Assembly: GCF_014651515.1 (NCBI RefSeq)
Contig: NZ_BMXA01000003.1
Location: forward strand, 186,001-250,000
DNA: 64,000 nucleotides
Origin: Arenicella chitinivorans
GTDB lineage: Bacteria; Pseudomonadota; Gammaproteobacteria; Arenicellales; Arenicellaceae
Direction of reading: 5' to 3'
A model generated the notes under the pieces. That model saw nothing but the letters and a program-made list of their open reading frames with translations, was not told the DNA's origin and did no database searches. Positions 8,266 through 16,906 of the stretch are shown here, in pieces. The position numbers and the translations under genes are program-made. How positions within the stretch are numbered: the first letter of the stretch is position 1; the number at the start of each line of letters is the position of its first letter.

Positions 8266-8745
8266 ATGGAGTATTCCGACGAGCCCAATAAGCTTGATAA
8301 ATACGATCGCCGTATTTTGGCAGCGTTGCAGTTAGACGGCCGAATTTCGTATACGGATTTGGGTAAAAAAGTTGGCTTGACCACCACACCCTGTATTGAG
8401 CGCGTGCGCAAACTAGAACGTGCCGGGTATATAGAGGGGTATTCCGCACGCCTGAGTGCCAAGCAATTGGATGCGGGTCTGGTGGTGTTTGTCCAAATCA
8501 GCCTAGATCGCTCAAGTAAACAAACCTTTGAGGAGTTTCGATTGGCGATTCAAAACCTGGATCATGTGCAAGAGTGTTATCTGGTAACTGGGAGTTTTGA
8601 TTTTCTGGTGAAAGCGCGGGTTCGTGACATGCGGGCTTACCGAGACTTTTTGGAAGAACAATTATTGGCCGTGCCAGGTGTCTACGGTTCAACCAGTATC
8701 GCCGCAATGGAAACGGTGAAAGAAACACTGGCAATTCGGGTATAG
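8266..8745 (+). CDS. Lrp/AsnC family transcriptional regulator
   Basis: A 159-residue protein with an N-terminal winged helix-turn-helix (LDKYDRRILAALQLDGRISYTDLGKKVGLTTTPCIERVRKLE, residues ~10-50 read in two parts) and a C-terminal RAM/Lrp ligand-binding domain (QECYLVTGSFDFLVKARV). It binds DNA as dimers to octamers and usually senses an amino acid. It is divergent from ald and 45 bp upstream of sdaA, so it probably controls alanine and serine use. It could be called lrp by similarity to enteric Lrp, but with only local context the global regulator cannot be separated from a specific AldR/BkdR-like paralogue, so no symbol is given. Confidence 0.88.
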   Translation: MEYSDEPNKLDKYDRRILAALQLDGRISYTDLGKKVGLTTTPCIERVRKLERAGYIEGYSARLSAKQLDAGLVVFVQISLDRSSKQTFEEFRLAIQNLDHVQECYLVTGSFDFLVKARVRDMRAYRDFLEEQLLAVPGVYGSTSIAAMETVKETLAIRV

Positions 8746-8790
8746 TGCGAACTAATTTCAACCAACTTTGCAACGACGCAACAGGGCATT

Positions 8791-10182
8791 ATGAGTATTA
8801 GCGCTTTCGATTTGTTTTCCATCGGGATTGGTCCATCCAGCTCACACACGGTCGGGCCGATGCGCGCTGCCAAGATGTTCGTGGATGGATTAGTTGACGC
8901 CGGTCAATTGCCTCAGGTGGTGCGGATTAAGGTTGAATTATTTGGGTCATTGGGTGCAACCGGTAAAGGTCACGGCTCGCCGAAAGCGGTGGTGCTTGGC
9001 CTGCTTGGTGAGACTCCAGAATCAGTGGACGTAAGCACTGCGCTGTCTCGCTATGAGCACATTAAGCAAGAGGGCACGTTGAATCTGGCGGGCTCAAAAC
9101 AAATTAAGTTTGATCGCGATGCAGATCTGATTCTGCATTTTCGAAAGTCGTTGCCGACACACAGTAATGGCATGACCTTTGCCGCGTATGATGCGGAGCA
9201 AAATGAATTGCGGGCGAAAACCTACTATTCGGTCGGCGGTGGCTTTGTGGTGCCGGATGGAGTGGAGATGGTATCGCAAGACACCACCGAGTTGCGCTTC
9301 CCGTTTGGTTCGGCAGCGGATTTATTGGCCTTGTGTGATGAGCACCAAATGTCGATCTCAGACCTAATGCTGGAGAACGAACAAGCTTGGCGTAGTCCGC
9401 AAGAGATTGAAGCACAGCTATTGGCGATTTGGTCGGTGATGCAAGAATGTGTTAACACCGGTCTGCACAACCAGGGCGTGTTGCCGGGTGGACTCAAAGT
9501 TCAGCGACGCGCACGAGAATTGCATCAAAAACTCTTGGCTGCACCAGAGCGTTCGTTATCGGATCCGCTCGCGGTGTTGGACTGGGTGACCTTGTACGCG
9601 TTGGCAGTCAACGAAGAGAATGCTGCTGGTGGGCGGGTCGTGACCGCGCCAACGAACGGTGCCGCCGGAATTATTCCAGCGGTTCTACATTACTACACGC
9701 GTTTTACACACGGTGCGAATGAGCGTGGCGTAATGCGCTTTTTGCTCACGGCAGCGGCGATTGGAATCCTGTATAAACGCAATGCGTCGATCAGTGGCGC
9801 AGAAGTTGGGTGTCAAGGCGAGGTTGGTTCGGCGTGCTCTATGGCGGCTGGGGCATTGACCGAAGTGCTGGGGGGAACGCCCAGTCAAGTGGAAAACGCC
9901 GCCGAGATTGCAATGGAACACAACCTCGGATTGACCTGTGATCCGATTGGTGGATTGGTGCAAGTGCCCTGTATTGAACGTAATGCGATGGCGTCGGTAA
10001 AAGCTATCCATGCGGCGCGGATTGCACTAAAAGGGGACGGGTCGCACTATGTGTCGCTGGATAAAGTGATCAAAACGATGCGTCTAACGGGCAAGGATAT
10101 GAAGGACAAATACAAGGAAACGGCACGTGGTGGCTTGGCTGTTAACGTAATCGAAGTCCCTGTCAGCGTGGTAGAGTGCTAA
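8791..10182 (+). CDS. sdaA: L-serine ammonia-lyase (iron-sulfur, single chain)
   Basis: A 463-residue L-serine dehydratase, converting L-serine to pyruvate and ammonium. The N-terminal domain starts with [20 protein letters not shown], the beta-domain motif, and the catalytic alpha-domain follows from about residue 190. Cysteines expected to hold the [4Fe-4S] cluster are present in [10 protein letters not shown] and VPCIERN, and [12 protein letters not shown] is intact. Length fits the single-chain type. It lies 45 bp after the Lrp-type regulator, probably co-transcribed. The first NtrC site of the glnA control region starts 3 bases after its stop codon. Confidence 0.95.
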   Translation: MSISAFDLFSIGIGPSSSHTVGPMRAAKMFVDGLVDAGQLPQVVRIKVELFGSLGATGKGHGSPKAVVLGLLGETPESVDVSTALSRYEHIKQEGTLNLAGSKQIKFDRDADLILHFRKSLPTHSNGMTFAAYDAEQNELRAKTYYSVGGGFVVPDGVEMVSQDTTELRFPFGSAADLLALCDEHQMSISDLMLENEQAWRSPQEIEAQLLAIWSVMQECVNTGLHNQGVLPGGLKVQRRARELHQKLLAAPERSLSDPLAVLDWVTLYALAVNEENAAGGRVVTAPTNGAAGIIPAVLHYYTRFTHGANERGVMRFLLTAAAIGILYKRNASISGAEVGCQGEVGSACSMAAGALTEVLGGTPSQVENAAEIAMEHNLGLTCDPIGGLVQVPCIERNAMASVKAIHAARIALKGDGSHYVSLDKVIKTMRLTGKDMKDKYKETARGGLAVNVIEVPVSVVEC

Positions 10183-10184
10183 AA

Positions 10185-10201
10185 TGCACCATATTGGTGC
10201 T
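10185..10201. promoter_or_regulatory. NtrC binding site 1 (glnA enhancer)
   Basis: TGCACCATATTGGTGCT matches the NtrC consensus TGCACC-N5-GGTGCA at all but the last base. Its centre lies about 150 bases upstream of the predicted sigma-54 start point, a normal enhancer distance. Confidence 0.85.
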
Positions 10202-10214
10202 CAATAGTTTATAA

Positions 10215-10231
10215 TGCACCGTTTTGGTGCT
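10215..10231. promoter_or_regulatory. NtrC binding site 2 (glnA enhancer)
   Basis: TGCACCGTTTTGGTGCT, centred 30 bp (about three helical turns) from site 1. This same-face tandem arrangement is that of the enteric glnAp2 enhancer. Confidence 0.85.
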
Positions 10232-10315
10232 ATCCATGCTTTGGTGATTAAAAGCGCGTCGTCGCTTGGGCACCGTATTCATTGACGCTTCAACATATTT
10301 CAAGTTCTGGAAAGT

Positions 10316-10331
10316 TGGCACAATGCTTGCT
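10316..10331 (+). promoter_or_regulatory. Sigma-54 promoter of glnA
   Basis: TGGCAC-N5-TTGCT has the invariant GG (10317-10318) and GC (10329-10330) separated by exactly 10 bases. The predicted start point is about 10342. The two NtrC sites lie about 120 and 150 bp upstream. Confidence 0.85.
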
Positions 10332-10340
10332 CATCATTTC

Positions 10341-10379
10341 CTGCCCGAGCTCAGTGCACAGAGCTACAGGCAGTTTTTT
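10341..10379 (+). terminator. Terminator-like hairpin in glnA leader (possible attenuator)
   Basis: CTGCC (10341-10345) pairs with GGCAG (10369-10373) and the inner AGCTC (10348-10352) with GAGCT (10361-10365), with TTTTTT directly after at 10374-10379. It either stops read-through from sdaA or acts as an attenuator on the sigma-54 transcript, which would start at its first base. Confidence 0.6.
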
Positions 10380-10562
10380 CAACGGCACGTTGAAGCATGG
10401 TTGTAGATGTTAAAACGTTAAGCATTTGCAGTACCACTCACCGGCATCGGTTGTACGTCGAAGTGAGCTAGCCATGCTTCAACCGTTGGAAGCAGGCGAG
10501 AGGCGATCATTTCAACGGTGGTCAACTAATCAATTTAAACCAAAAGTTATTGAGGTAAGGAA

Positions 10563-11972
10563 ATGTCAGTCAAAGACGTTTTAAAGCAGATTAAAGACGA
10601 AGATGTGAAGTACGTGGATTTTCGTTTTACCGACACGCGCGGCAAAGAACAACACGTTACGGTTCCGACCAGCGTAATTGATGAAGATACGTTCGAAGAA
10701 GGTAAAATGTTCGACGGTTCGTCAGTCGCTGGCTGGAAAGGAATTAATGAGTCCGACATGATTCTCATGCCAGAGGCAGAGTCTGCAGTGATTGACCCAT
10801 TCTTCCAAGATAAAACTTTGAATATCCGCTGTGATATCGTTGAGCCATCCACAATGAGTGGCTATGAACGTGACCCACGTTCGATCGCGAAACGTGCGGA
10901 AGCCTATTTAAAAGAAACCGGTATCGGCGATGCGGCCTACTTTGGTCCTGAAAACGAGTTCTTCGTATTCGACGACGTGCGGTTTGCCACTGAGCCTCGT
11001 GGGGCTTTCTACGAGATCGATTCAGCCGAAGCTTTCTGGAACTCAGAGAAGCCTTATGAAGGCGGTAATATGGCGCACCGTCCAGGTTTAAAAGGCGGTT
11101 ACTTCCCAGTACCACCCGTTGATTCACTGCATGATCTGCGTTCTGCGATGTGCCAATCTGCTGAGGCGATGGGTGTGCCAACCGAAGTCCATCACCACGA
11201 GGTAGCGACTGGCGGTCAATGCGAAATCGGTACTATCTTTAACACCTTGGTTCGTAAAGCCGACGAAGTACAGATTTTCAAATATGCGGTCCACAATACA
11301 GCGCATATGTTCGGCAAAACCGCGACATTTATGCCCAAGCCAATCGTTGGTGATAACGGTTCCGGTATGCACGTGCATCAATCGATCTTCAAAGATGGCG
11401 AGAACACTTTTGCTGGCGACGGCTATGGTGGTTTGAGCGAAACCGCGCTTTACTATATTGGTGGTATTTTCAAGCACGCCAAAGCAATCAACGCGTTTGC
11501 AAACGCATCGACCAATAGCTACAAGCGTTTGGTGCCTGGTTTCGAAGCGCCTGTATTGCTGGCTTACTCAGCACGCAATCGTTCCGCATCTTGCCGTATT
11601 CCTTATGTTACTAATCCAAAAGGTCGTCGTATCGAAATCCGTTTCCCGGATTCCACAGCAAACCCATATCTGGCATTCACCGCGATGTTGATGGCCGGTT
11701 TGGACGGCATCCAAAACAAGATTCATCCAGGTGAAGCTGCGGATGAGGATTTGTACGAGTTGCCTGCCGCTGAGCAAGCCAAGATTCCAACCGTCGCTGC
11801 CGGTCTGGATTACGCACTGGCTGCATTGGATGCCGATCGTGAGTTCTTGCTGGCTGGCGGTGTATTCAGTGACAGTGCGATCGACGGCTACTTGGAGTTG
11901 AAACAAGCAGAAGTTGACGCGTTGCGTATGAATACGCACCCAATTGAGTTCCAAATGTCATACAGCTGTTAA
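10563..11972 (+). CDS. glnA: Glutamine synthetase type I
   Basis: A 469-residue dodecameric glutamine synthetase (glutamate + ammonium + ATP to glutamine). It begins with the beta-grasp domain ([17 protein letters not shown]). The catalytic domain has [22 protein letters not shown] (metal and substrate His) and [10 protein letters not shown] (ATP and glutamate site). The adenylylation loop is intact, with the target Tyr in EDLYELP near residue 398, so control by GlnE/GlnB is expected. Regulation at the promoter is by sigma-54 and NtrC. A terminator separates it from glnL, so the glnL-glnG pair probably also uses its own promoter. Confidence 0.98.
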   Translation: MSVKDVLKQIKDEDVKYVDFRFTDTRGKEQHVTVPTSVIDEDTFEEGKMFDGSSVAGWKGINESDMILMPEAESAVIDPFFQDKTLNIRCDIVEPSTMSGYERDPRSIAKRAEAYLKETGIGDAAYFGPENEFFVFDDVRFATEPRGAFYEIDSAEAFWNSEKPYEGGNMAHRPGLKGGYFPVPPVDSLHDLRSAMCQSAEAMGVPTEVHHHEVATGGQCEIGTIFNTLVRKADEVQIFKYAVHNTAHMFGKTATFMPKPIVGDNGSGMHVHQSIFKDGENTFAGDGYGGLSETALYYIGGIFKHAKAINAFANASTNSYKRLVPGFEAPVLLAYSARNRSASCRIPYVTNPKGRRIEIRFPDSTANPYLAFTAMLMAGLDGIQNKIHPGEAADEDLYELPAAEQAKIPTVAAGLDYALAALDADREFLLAGGVFSDSAIDGYLELKQAEVDALRMNTHPIEFQMSYSC

Positions 11973-11984
11973 ACGGTTGACCGT

Positions 11985-12024
11985 CCGAGAGTGCTTGTCT
12001 TATAACGAGCACTCTCGGGGTTTT
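11985..12024 (+). terminator. Intrinsic terminator after glnA
   Basis: An 11-bp perfect stem CCGAGAGTGCT (11985-11995) with AGCACTCTCGG (12008-12018) is followed by GGTTTT. It lies 12 bases after the glnA stop codon and probably reduces, rather than abolishes, read-through into glnL. Confidence 0.85.
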
Positions 12025-12137
12025 AGTATAACCCTGCATTTGTCGCCTGTTCGCAGGCATGGCTGGTCCAGGGATGACCTGCTGATTGAAAAGTATTGTG
12101 GTCCAAAGTTTTACCCTGGGGTAAATTTAGATACGGA

Positions 12138-12154
12138 TGCACCAAAATGGTGCA
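12138..12154. promoter_or_regulatory. NtrC binding site upstream of glnL
   Basis: TGCACCAAAATGGTGCA is a perfect palindrome and full NtrC consensus, 46 bp before the glnL start. No sigma-54 promoter was seen between it and the gene, so as in enteric glnL it probably represses a sigma-70 promoter. Confidence 0.8.
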
Positions 12155-12199
12155 TAGAGACATCATAACCGAGATTTAGTTCAACTTTAGTAAGGTACT

Positions 12200-13264
12200 G
12201 TGGATAGCAAACTTCTCATCGAGAGCCTTGAATGTGCTCTGCTGTTGATCGACCCGAATGGGTTAGTTGAGCAAGTCAACATCGCTGCGGAAACCTTGTT
12301 TTGCCAGAGTCGACGTTACCTGATCGGTACACCGGTTAGTCAGTTGATTCCGGATGAGATGGTGCAGTCTTGTCTGGAGAAATGCAGTAGTCAGAACGCC
12401 AAATTTACGCTGCGTGAGGTCGAGTTGCCGACCGCGGACGCTACCGCACTGGTCGATATGACACTGTCGTGCATTTTGGTGCCTAAGAGTACACGTTCCG
12501 CGACGTTGATGGAGATTAATTCGATCAATCGCATTTCGCGGTTCATGAAAGAAAAAAATCAATTGGAACGGCAGCAATCATTCCGTTTGATGATGCGTGG
12601 ATTGGCGCATGAAATTAAGAATCCGCTTGGCGGTATTCGCGGCGCAGCGCAGCTGTTGTACCGCGAAATACAAGACCCATCACGTAAAGAATTAACCGAG
12701 ATACTCATTAAAGAAGCAGACCGATTAACACGCTTGGTGGATCGTGTTATGGGTTCTCGTGAACAGCTAAAGCCGGTTCGCCTCAACATTCATGAGGTAC
12801 TCGAGCATGTTGTGCATCTGGTCAGTGTGAAGCACAGCAAGCGCCTCGTTGTGAACCGCATCTATGATCCGGCCTTGCCAGAGGTCAACGTGGACCGAGA
12901 GCAGATGATTCAAGCTGTGTTGAATATCGTCGGCAATGCCATTGAAGCGCAGGAGGGCAAGCGGTTTGTCACTTTAGGGTTGATTACCAAGTTCGAGCGC
13001 TTTGTGACGATAAATCAGGTGATGCATCGACAGGCGTTAAAAATAAAGATCTGGGACGAAGGTCCAGGTGTGCAGGAAGAGATGAAAGAAATTTTGTTTG
13101 ATCCGTTGATTACCGGACGACCAGAAGGCAGTGGGTTGGGGCTGTCGATTACCCAGGAGATCGTACAACGTCATAATGGGGTTGTTCAGTTAGAGGATTA
13201 TCACGGAAAAACGTGTTTCTCGATTTATTTGCCGTATCCATACGAGGGGGATGACGATGCATAA
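12200..13264 (+). CDS. glnL: Nitrogen sensor histidine kinase NtrB
   Basis: 354 residues starting at a GTG with TAAGG seven bases upstream. Order: PAS domain (about 5-110, LLLIDPNGLVEQVNIAAETLF), HisKA with the phospho-acceptor His in GLAHEIKNPLGGIRGAAQLL (His about 137), then HATPase (VLNIVGNAIEA as N box, DEGPGV, GSGLGLSI as G boxes). It phosphorylates and dephosphorylates GlnG according to PII state, without membrane segments, so it is cytosolic. It overlaps glnG by 8 bases, giving translational coupling. A perfect NtrC site lies upstream. Confidence 0.95.
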   Translation: MDSKLLIESLECALLLIDPNGLVEQVNIAAETLFCQSRRYLIGTPVSQLIPDEMVQSCLEKCSSQNAKFTLREVELPTADATALVDMTLSCILVPKSTRSATLMEINSINRISRFMKEKNQLERQQSFRLMMRGLAHEIKNPLGGIRGAAQLLYREIQDPSRKELTEILIKEADRLTRLVDRVMGSREQLKPVRLNIHEVLEHVVHLVSVKHSKRLVVNRIYDPALPEVNVDREQMIQAVLNIVGNAIEAQEGKRFVTLGLITKFERFVTINQVMHRQALKIKIWDEGPGVQEEMKEILFDPLITGRPEGSGLGLSITQEIVQRHNGVVQLEDYHGKTCFSIYLPYPYEGDDDA

Positions 13265-14639
13265 TATCTGGATAGTGGATGACGACTCATCGATTCGATG
13301 GGTACTGGCGCGTGCTTTACGCGCAGAAGGTTTCGAGGTGCGTGACTTTGAAGACGCAGAGAGTGCGTTGCAGGCGCTGGACAGTGCCACGCCAGATGTG
13401 TTGATGACCGACATCCGAATGCCAGGGATCAGCGGTCTCGAACTGGCGCAACAGTTGCATGAGCAGCTGCCGCACGTGCCGTGTATTGTAATGACTGCGC
13501 ATACTGACCTTGACAGTGCACTGGCTTCGTATGAGAGCGGTGCCTTTGAGTATTTACCCAAACCGTTCGATTTGGATGAGGCAGTGCGACTCGTACGTCG
13601 TGCTGTGGAACCGAAAGAAGGTGCCCGGGTTGCGGATGAAGCACCGGATAAAGAAGTCGAGATCATTGGCGAGGCACCGGCGATGCAAGAGGTGTTTCGT
13701 GCGATCGGTCGTTTAGCTAAGTCCAATATTAATGTCATGATCTGCGGCCAATCGGGTACCGGTAAGGAGCTGGTGGCTAACGCGTTGCATCGTCACAGTC
13801 CACGTGCATCCAAACCATTCGTGGCAATCAACATTGCTGCAATTCCTGGCGAATTATTAGAATCCGAATTGTTCGGGCATGAAAAGGGCGCGTTTACTGG
13901 TGCGCAGGCACAGCGTAAGGGCCGCTTTGAGCAAGCCAATGGTGGCACCTTGTTTTTGGATGAAATTGGTGAGATGAGCGCCGAGCTACAAACTCGTTTG
14001 CTACGCGTACTGTCCGATAAACGTTTTTACCGGGTTGGCGGCCGTGACCTGATTTCCGTTGATGTGCGCGTGTTGGCGGCCACCAACCGTAATCTGGAAA
14101 AACAAGTGCAGGAAGGTCATTTTCGGGAGGATTTGTATCACCGCTTGAATGTTATTCGAATCGATTTGCCGGCACTGCGCGAACGAGCCGAAGATGTGCC
14201 GTTACTGTCGAAACGATTTTTGCGTGCCAGTGCCGATGAGTTGCAGGTGGATATGAAGGTGTTGTCGGACGAAGCTTTGCAGCGCATGATGGCATATGAC
14301 TGGCCAGGAAATGTGCGGCAATTGGAAAACATTTGTCGGTGGATCACGGTGATGGCACCGGCGCTAAAAGTTGGTGTCGAAGATCTGCCCAAGGAAGTGC
14401 TGGGTGAGCCGGCGGAAGGACGTGCAGTCAACTGGGAGTCGGCTTTGGCAAAGGTAGTCCAACAACAATTAAACATTGGCAAGAAGGACGTACTGAGCGA
14501 TTTGGTGAAGCGTTTTGAAAGCACTCTGCTGAAAGTGGCGCTGGATCACACTGGCGGTCACCGACAAAACGCAGCAAAATTGCTTGGTTGGGGTAGAAAT
14601 ACGCTGACCCGGAAATTGAAAGAGTTGGAAATCGAGTAA
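13257..14639 (+). CDS. glnG: Nitrogen response regulator NtrC
   Basis: 460 residues. The ATG at 13257 is six bases after GAGGGGG; the in-frame ATG at 13251 abuts that site with no spacing, so 13257 is preferred. Receiver domain with acidic pocket DDDSSIRWVL and phospho-acceptor Asp in MTDIRMPG (about 54). AAA+ domain with Walker A GQSGTGKE, the sigma-54 contact motif GAFTGA, Walker B GGTLFLDEIGEM and the arginine-finger region. C-terminal Fis-type helix-turn-helix (HRQNAAKLLGWGRNTLTRKL). It activates glnA from the enhancer sites at 10185 and 10215. Confidence 0.96.
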   Translation: MHNIWIVDDDSSIRWVLARALRAEGFEVRDFEDAESALQALDSATPDVLMTDIRMPGISGLELAQQLHEQLPHVPCIVMTAHTDLDSALASYESGAFEYLPKPFDLDEAVRLVRRAVEPKEGARVADEAPDKEVEIIGEAPAMQEVFRAIGRLAKSNINVMICGQSGTGKELVANALHRHSPRASKPFVAINIAAIPGELLESELFGHEKGAFTGAQAQRKGRFEQANGGTLFLDEIGEMSAELQTRLLRVLSDKRFYRVGGRDLISVDVRVLAATNRNLEKQVQEGHFREDLYHRLNVIRIDLPALRERAEDVPLLSKRFLRASADELQVDMKVLSDEALQRMMAYDWPGNVRQLENICRWITVMAPALKVGVEDLPKEVLGEPAEGRAVNWESALAKVVQQQLNIGKKDVLSDLVKRFESTLLKVALDHTGGHRQNAAKLLGWGRNTLTRKLKELEIE

Positions 14640-14728
14640 AGGCCCTCGAATTTGGCGTGATGAAGCCGGTCAAAATGGCTGCGGCGTGTGTATAATCACG
14701 CTATCTGCGCACCTACATTCTAGTTTTT

Positions 14729-15412
14729 ATGACGTTTTTAACTCGTTTTCGATTGCACTGGATTTTTGCTTTGTTTCTGCTCGGCGTTGCGGCCAATGGA
14801 CACGCACAAACTCGCTATGTTACGGATGAATTTGAGATCATGCTGCGGACGGGTCCGAGTGTTCAGAATAAAATTGTTAAAGCGCTGAAAAGTGGTACCC
14901 GACTTGAAGTACTGCGCTTGGATGCTGGTAACGGGCATAGCCAAGTACAGACCTCACGCGGCGAAATCGGGTACGTGCTCACGCGGTTTTTGAGTCAGAA
15001 CCCATCTGCACGTAACCGAGTGCGCTATCTCGAGGAACAACTAGAGCAGTTGAAATCCAAGCCCGGCGAACTGCAGTCTTTGTTAGTTAACAGTCAAGAA
15101 GAGAATCAGGAGCTGATTCGCTTGAACACCGAGTTGACTGATCAATTGCAGAAAGCCACCACTGAATTAACTGAGATTCAGCGGATTTCTGGTGATTCCG
15201 TAAAGCTTGCGCAAAAGGCCGCAAAGCTTGAAACCGAAGTACAGCAACTGTTGTTGCAGCTGGACGATATTCGAATTCAGAATGAGACCTTGAAGGATCA
15301 AAGCGCCAAACGCTGGTATGTTCTCGGCGGCGGGACGGTATTCCTTGGGCTATTGTTGGGCTGGATTCTGTCGATCGCTAAACGACCACGCCGAAACTCC
15401 TGGGGAGCATAG
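14729..15412 (+). CDS. TIGR04211-type SH3 domain protein (YgiM-like)
   Basis: 227 residues: signal peptide (cleavage near GHA-QTRY, about 26), bacterial SH3 domain (RYVTDEFEIMLRTGPS to GYVLTRFL, about 27-92), a long coiled coil (about 95-190, rich in L, Q and E), and one C-terminal membrane helix (VLGGGTVFLGLLLGWIL) followed by a basic cytoplasmic tail. This is the layout of the YgiM/TIGR04211 family, with a periplasmic SH3 head tethered to the inner membrane. The function in the family is not settled. It is 4 bp before the membrane AraC regulator, so the two may be co-transcribed. Confidence 0.85.
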   Translation: MTFLTRFRLHWIFALFLLGVAANGHAQTRYVTDEFEIMLRTGPSVQNKIVKALKSGTRLEVLRLDAGNGHSQVQTSRGEIGYVLTRFLSQNPSARNRVRYLEEQLEQLKSKPGELQSLLVNSQEENQELIRLNTELTDQLQKATTELTEIQRISGDSVKLAQKAAKLETEVQQLLLQLDDIRIQNETLKDQSAKRWYVLGGGTVFLGLLLGWILSIAKRPRRNSWGA

Positions 15413-15415
15413 AGC

Positions 15416-16426
15416 TTGCTCGAGTACGCCAATATCGTACTTCGCCTGCTTTCGATATCGCAGGTATTGCTGTTCATCTTGCTGTTGCTCTGTTCCGACA
15501 ACCCTAAACGTGTGCGTGGCGTTGGTATCCTGTTGATGCTGGGTATTGTCGCCTACCTCGGCATGAGTTTAATCGACGATTACACGCCGTTGGGGAGTGA
15601 TGTCTTATTCCTCTGGTATTTGTCCGCGATTACGCCCAGTCTGATGTTGTTGTTTGTGTGGTTTATATTCGAGGAAAATTGCCATCCCCCGGTTTGGGTC
15701 ATTGCGCTGGTGAGTACCTCAATTCTTGCATCTTTATACTACCAGTTCACCGACATCGGCTTGCCGGGTTCGCCATGGTGGTTGCAAGCTTTAAAGACTG
15801 GAATCGCCGCAGTCGCTATCTTTGTCGTTTGGCGTGGTCGCGACAATGATCTCGTCGAAATGCGCGCTAAAATTCGCAATGTTTTTATTTTTGCGCTCAC
15901 ATTAATGGCGTTTATCGTTATCAGTGTTGAAGTGCTGACAAGTTTTAATCCGCCGATTGCACTTGATGTGCTGACCAGTTTGGCAATTTTTGTTTTCTCG
16001 TTCACATTGAATTACTTTGTAATTCGACTCAACCCCTCGCTCCAATTGCTGACCCCGCCGTTACCTGTGCAGCCAGCGACGGAAGATCCAATGATGCAAT
16101 CATTGTTGGATAAAATGCAGCGTGAACGCCTGTACGCCGATCATGATCTACGGGTCGGCACATTGGCGAAGATCATGAATATGCCGGAATACAAATTGCG
16201 CCAAAAGATCAATCAGGAGTTGGGGTACCGTAATTTCAATCAATTTGTGAATCGGTATCGCATCGAAGAGGCCGGGGTCAAGCTGCGCGAGGATACGCGT
16301 GTGCCGGTATTGAGTATTGCATTGGACGTTGGCTTCCGGTCTATCTCTTCGTTTAACACCGCGTTCCAGGAGCATTTCGGTGTCTCGCCAACCAAATACC
16401 GCGCCGAGCTTCTTTCGAATAATTAA
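15416..16426 (+). CDS. Membrane-bound AraC-type transcriptional regulator
   Basis: 336 residues from a TTG start with GGGGAG nine bases upstream. The N-terminal ~210 residues contain about seven hydrophobic helices (for example QVLLFILLLLCS, VFIFALTLMAFIVISV), and the C-terminal ~100 residues form an AraC double helix-turn-helix: LRVGTLAKIMNMPEYKLRQKI, then VLSIALDVGFRSISSFNTAF and the PTKYR end motif. The fusion suggests a regulator that senses a signal in or across the inner membrane and acts on DNA directly. Target genes are unknown; the SH3 protein 4 bp upstream and the secreted protein downstream are candidates by position only. Confidence 0.85.
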   Translation: MLEYANIVLRLLSISQVLLFILLLLCSDNPKRVRGVGILLMLGIVAYLGMSLIDDYTPLGSDVLFLWYLSAITPSLMLLFVWFIFEENCHPPVWVIALVSTSILASLYYQFTDIGLPGSPWWLQALKTGIAAVAIFVVWRGRDNDLVEMRAKIRNVFIFALTLMAFIVISVEVLTSFNPPIALDVLTSLAIFVFSFTLNYFVIRLNPSLQLLTPPLPVQPATEDPMMQSLLDKMQRERLYADHDLRVGTLAKIMNMPEYKLRQKINQELGYRNFNQFVNRYRIEEAGVKLREDTRVPVLSIALDVGFRSISSFNTAFQEHFGVSPTKYRAELLSNN

Positions 16427-16564
16427 AAACTCTGCCGAATTTTAAAATTCAGTAGGGTTAACGAGTATTTCGGCAGAATTGCTATTCTGAAAAGAGTCAA
16501 ATGCAAGCTGGTTGATTGAGTGAATGCTCAATCCGGTTTCTCACTCTTACTCCTGGTAGCACAA

Positions 16565-16891
16565 ATGACACACACAACTAAACAACGAATTTCTGGCTTG
16601 ATCTTGGCTGCATCGCTTCTTATGTCTGCGAGTGCCGGCGCGGCGGTAAAACGGACTGACAATGAGATGTTGGCTGATTGCATCGACAGTGTAAATGCTC
16701 AATACCAAAACATTGATAGCGTAAAAGCGGCCAATATCACATCACGACGTAACTTCTTCAAGGCGCGACTGCGTGTGGTTGCCAATGGTGAGCGTTCCAG
16801 CATGACCTGCGTGATCCGTGGCGACCAAGCGTTGGCGTTGAGTTGCAAAAGTGCCAACAGCTGCCCAGCCAGTGTTGTGGCGGCTAACTGA
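16565..16891 (+). CDS. Small secreted hypothetical protein with cysteines
   Basis: About 108 residues from the ATG at 16565, which directly begins a classical signal peptide (basic TKQR, hydrophobic LILAASLLM, cleavage near AGA-AVK); the in-frame ATG at 16520 would add 15 residues ahead of it. The mature part of about 80 residues has four cysteines (ADCIDS, MTCVI, LSCKS, NSCPAS), consistent with two disulfides in the periplasm. The protein is otherwise basic and Ser/Asn-rich. I recognise no family. A strong terminator follows, so it ends its own transcript. Confidence 0.6.
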   Translation: MTHTTKQRISGLILAASLLMSASAGAAVKRTDNEMLADCIDSVNAQYQNIDSVKAANITSRRNFFKARLRVVANGERSSMTCVIRGDQALALSCKSANSCPASVVAAN

Positions 16892-16906
16892 TTATTGATT
16901 TATTTA

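Larger units (their letters stand above)
10183..10562 (+). promoter_or_regulatory. glnA control region and long mRNA leader
   Basis: This 380-bp gap has no credible gene. It contains two NtrC sites, a sigma-54 promoter, a terminator-like hairpin starting at the predicted transcript start, and a 12-bp inverted repeat (10389-10400 with 10472-10483, core TTGAAGCATGG) spanning a 71-base loop. A GAGG ribosome-binding site precedes the glnA ATG. The leader would be about 220 bases, long for glnA, and is a candidate for RNA-level control. Confidence 0.7.
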
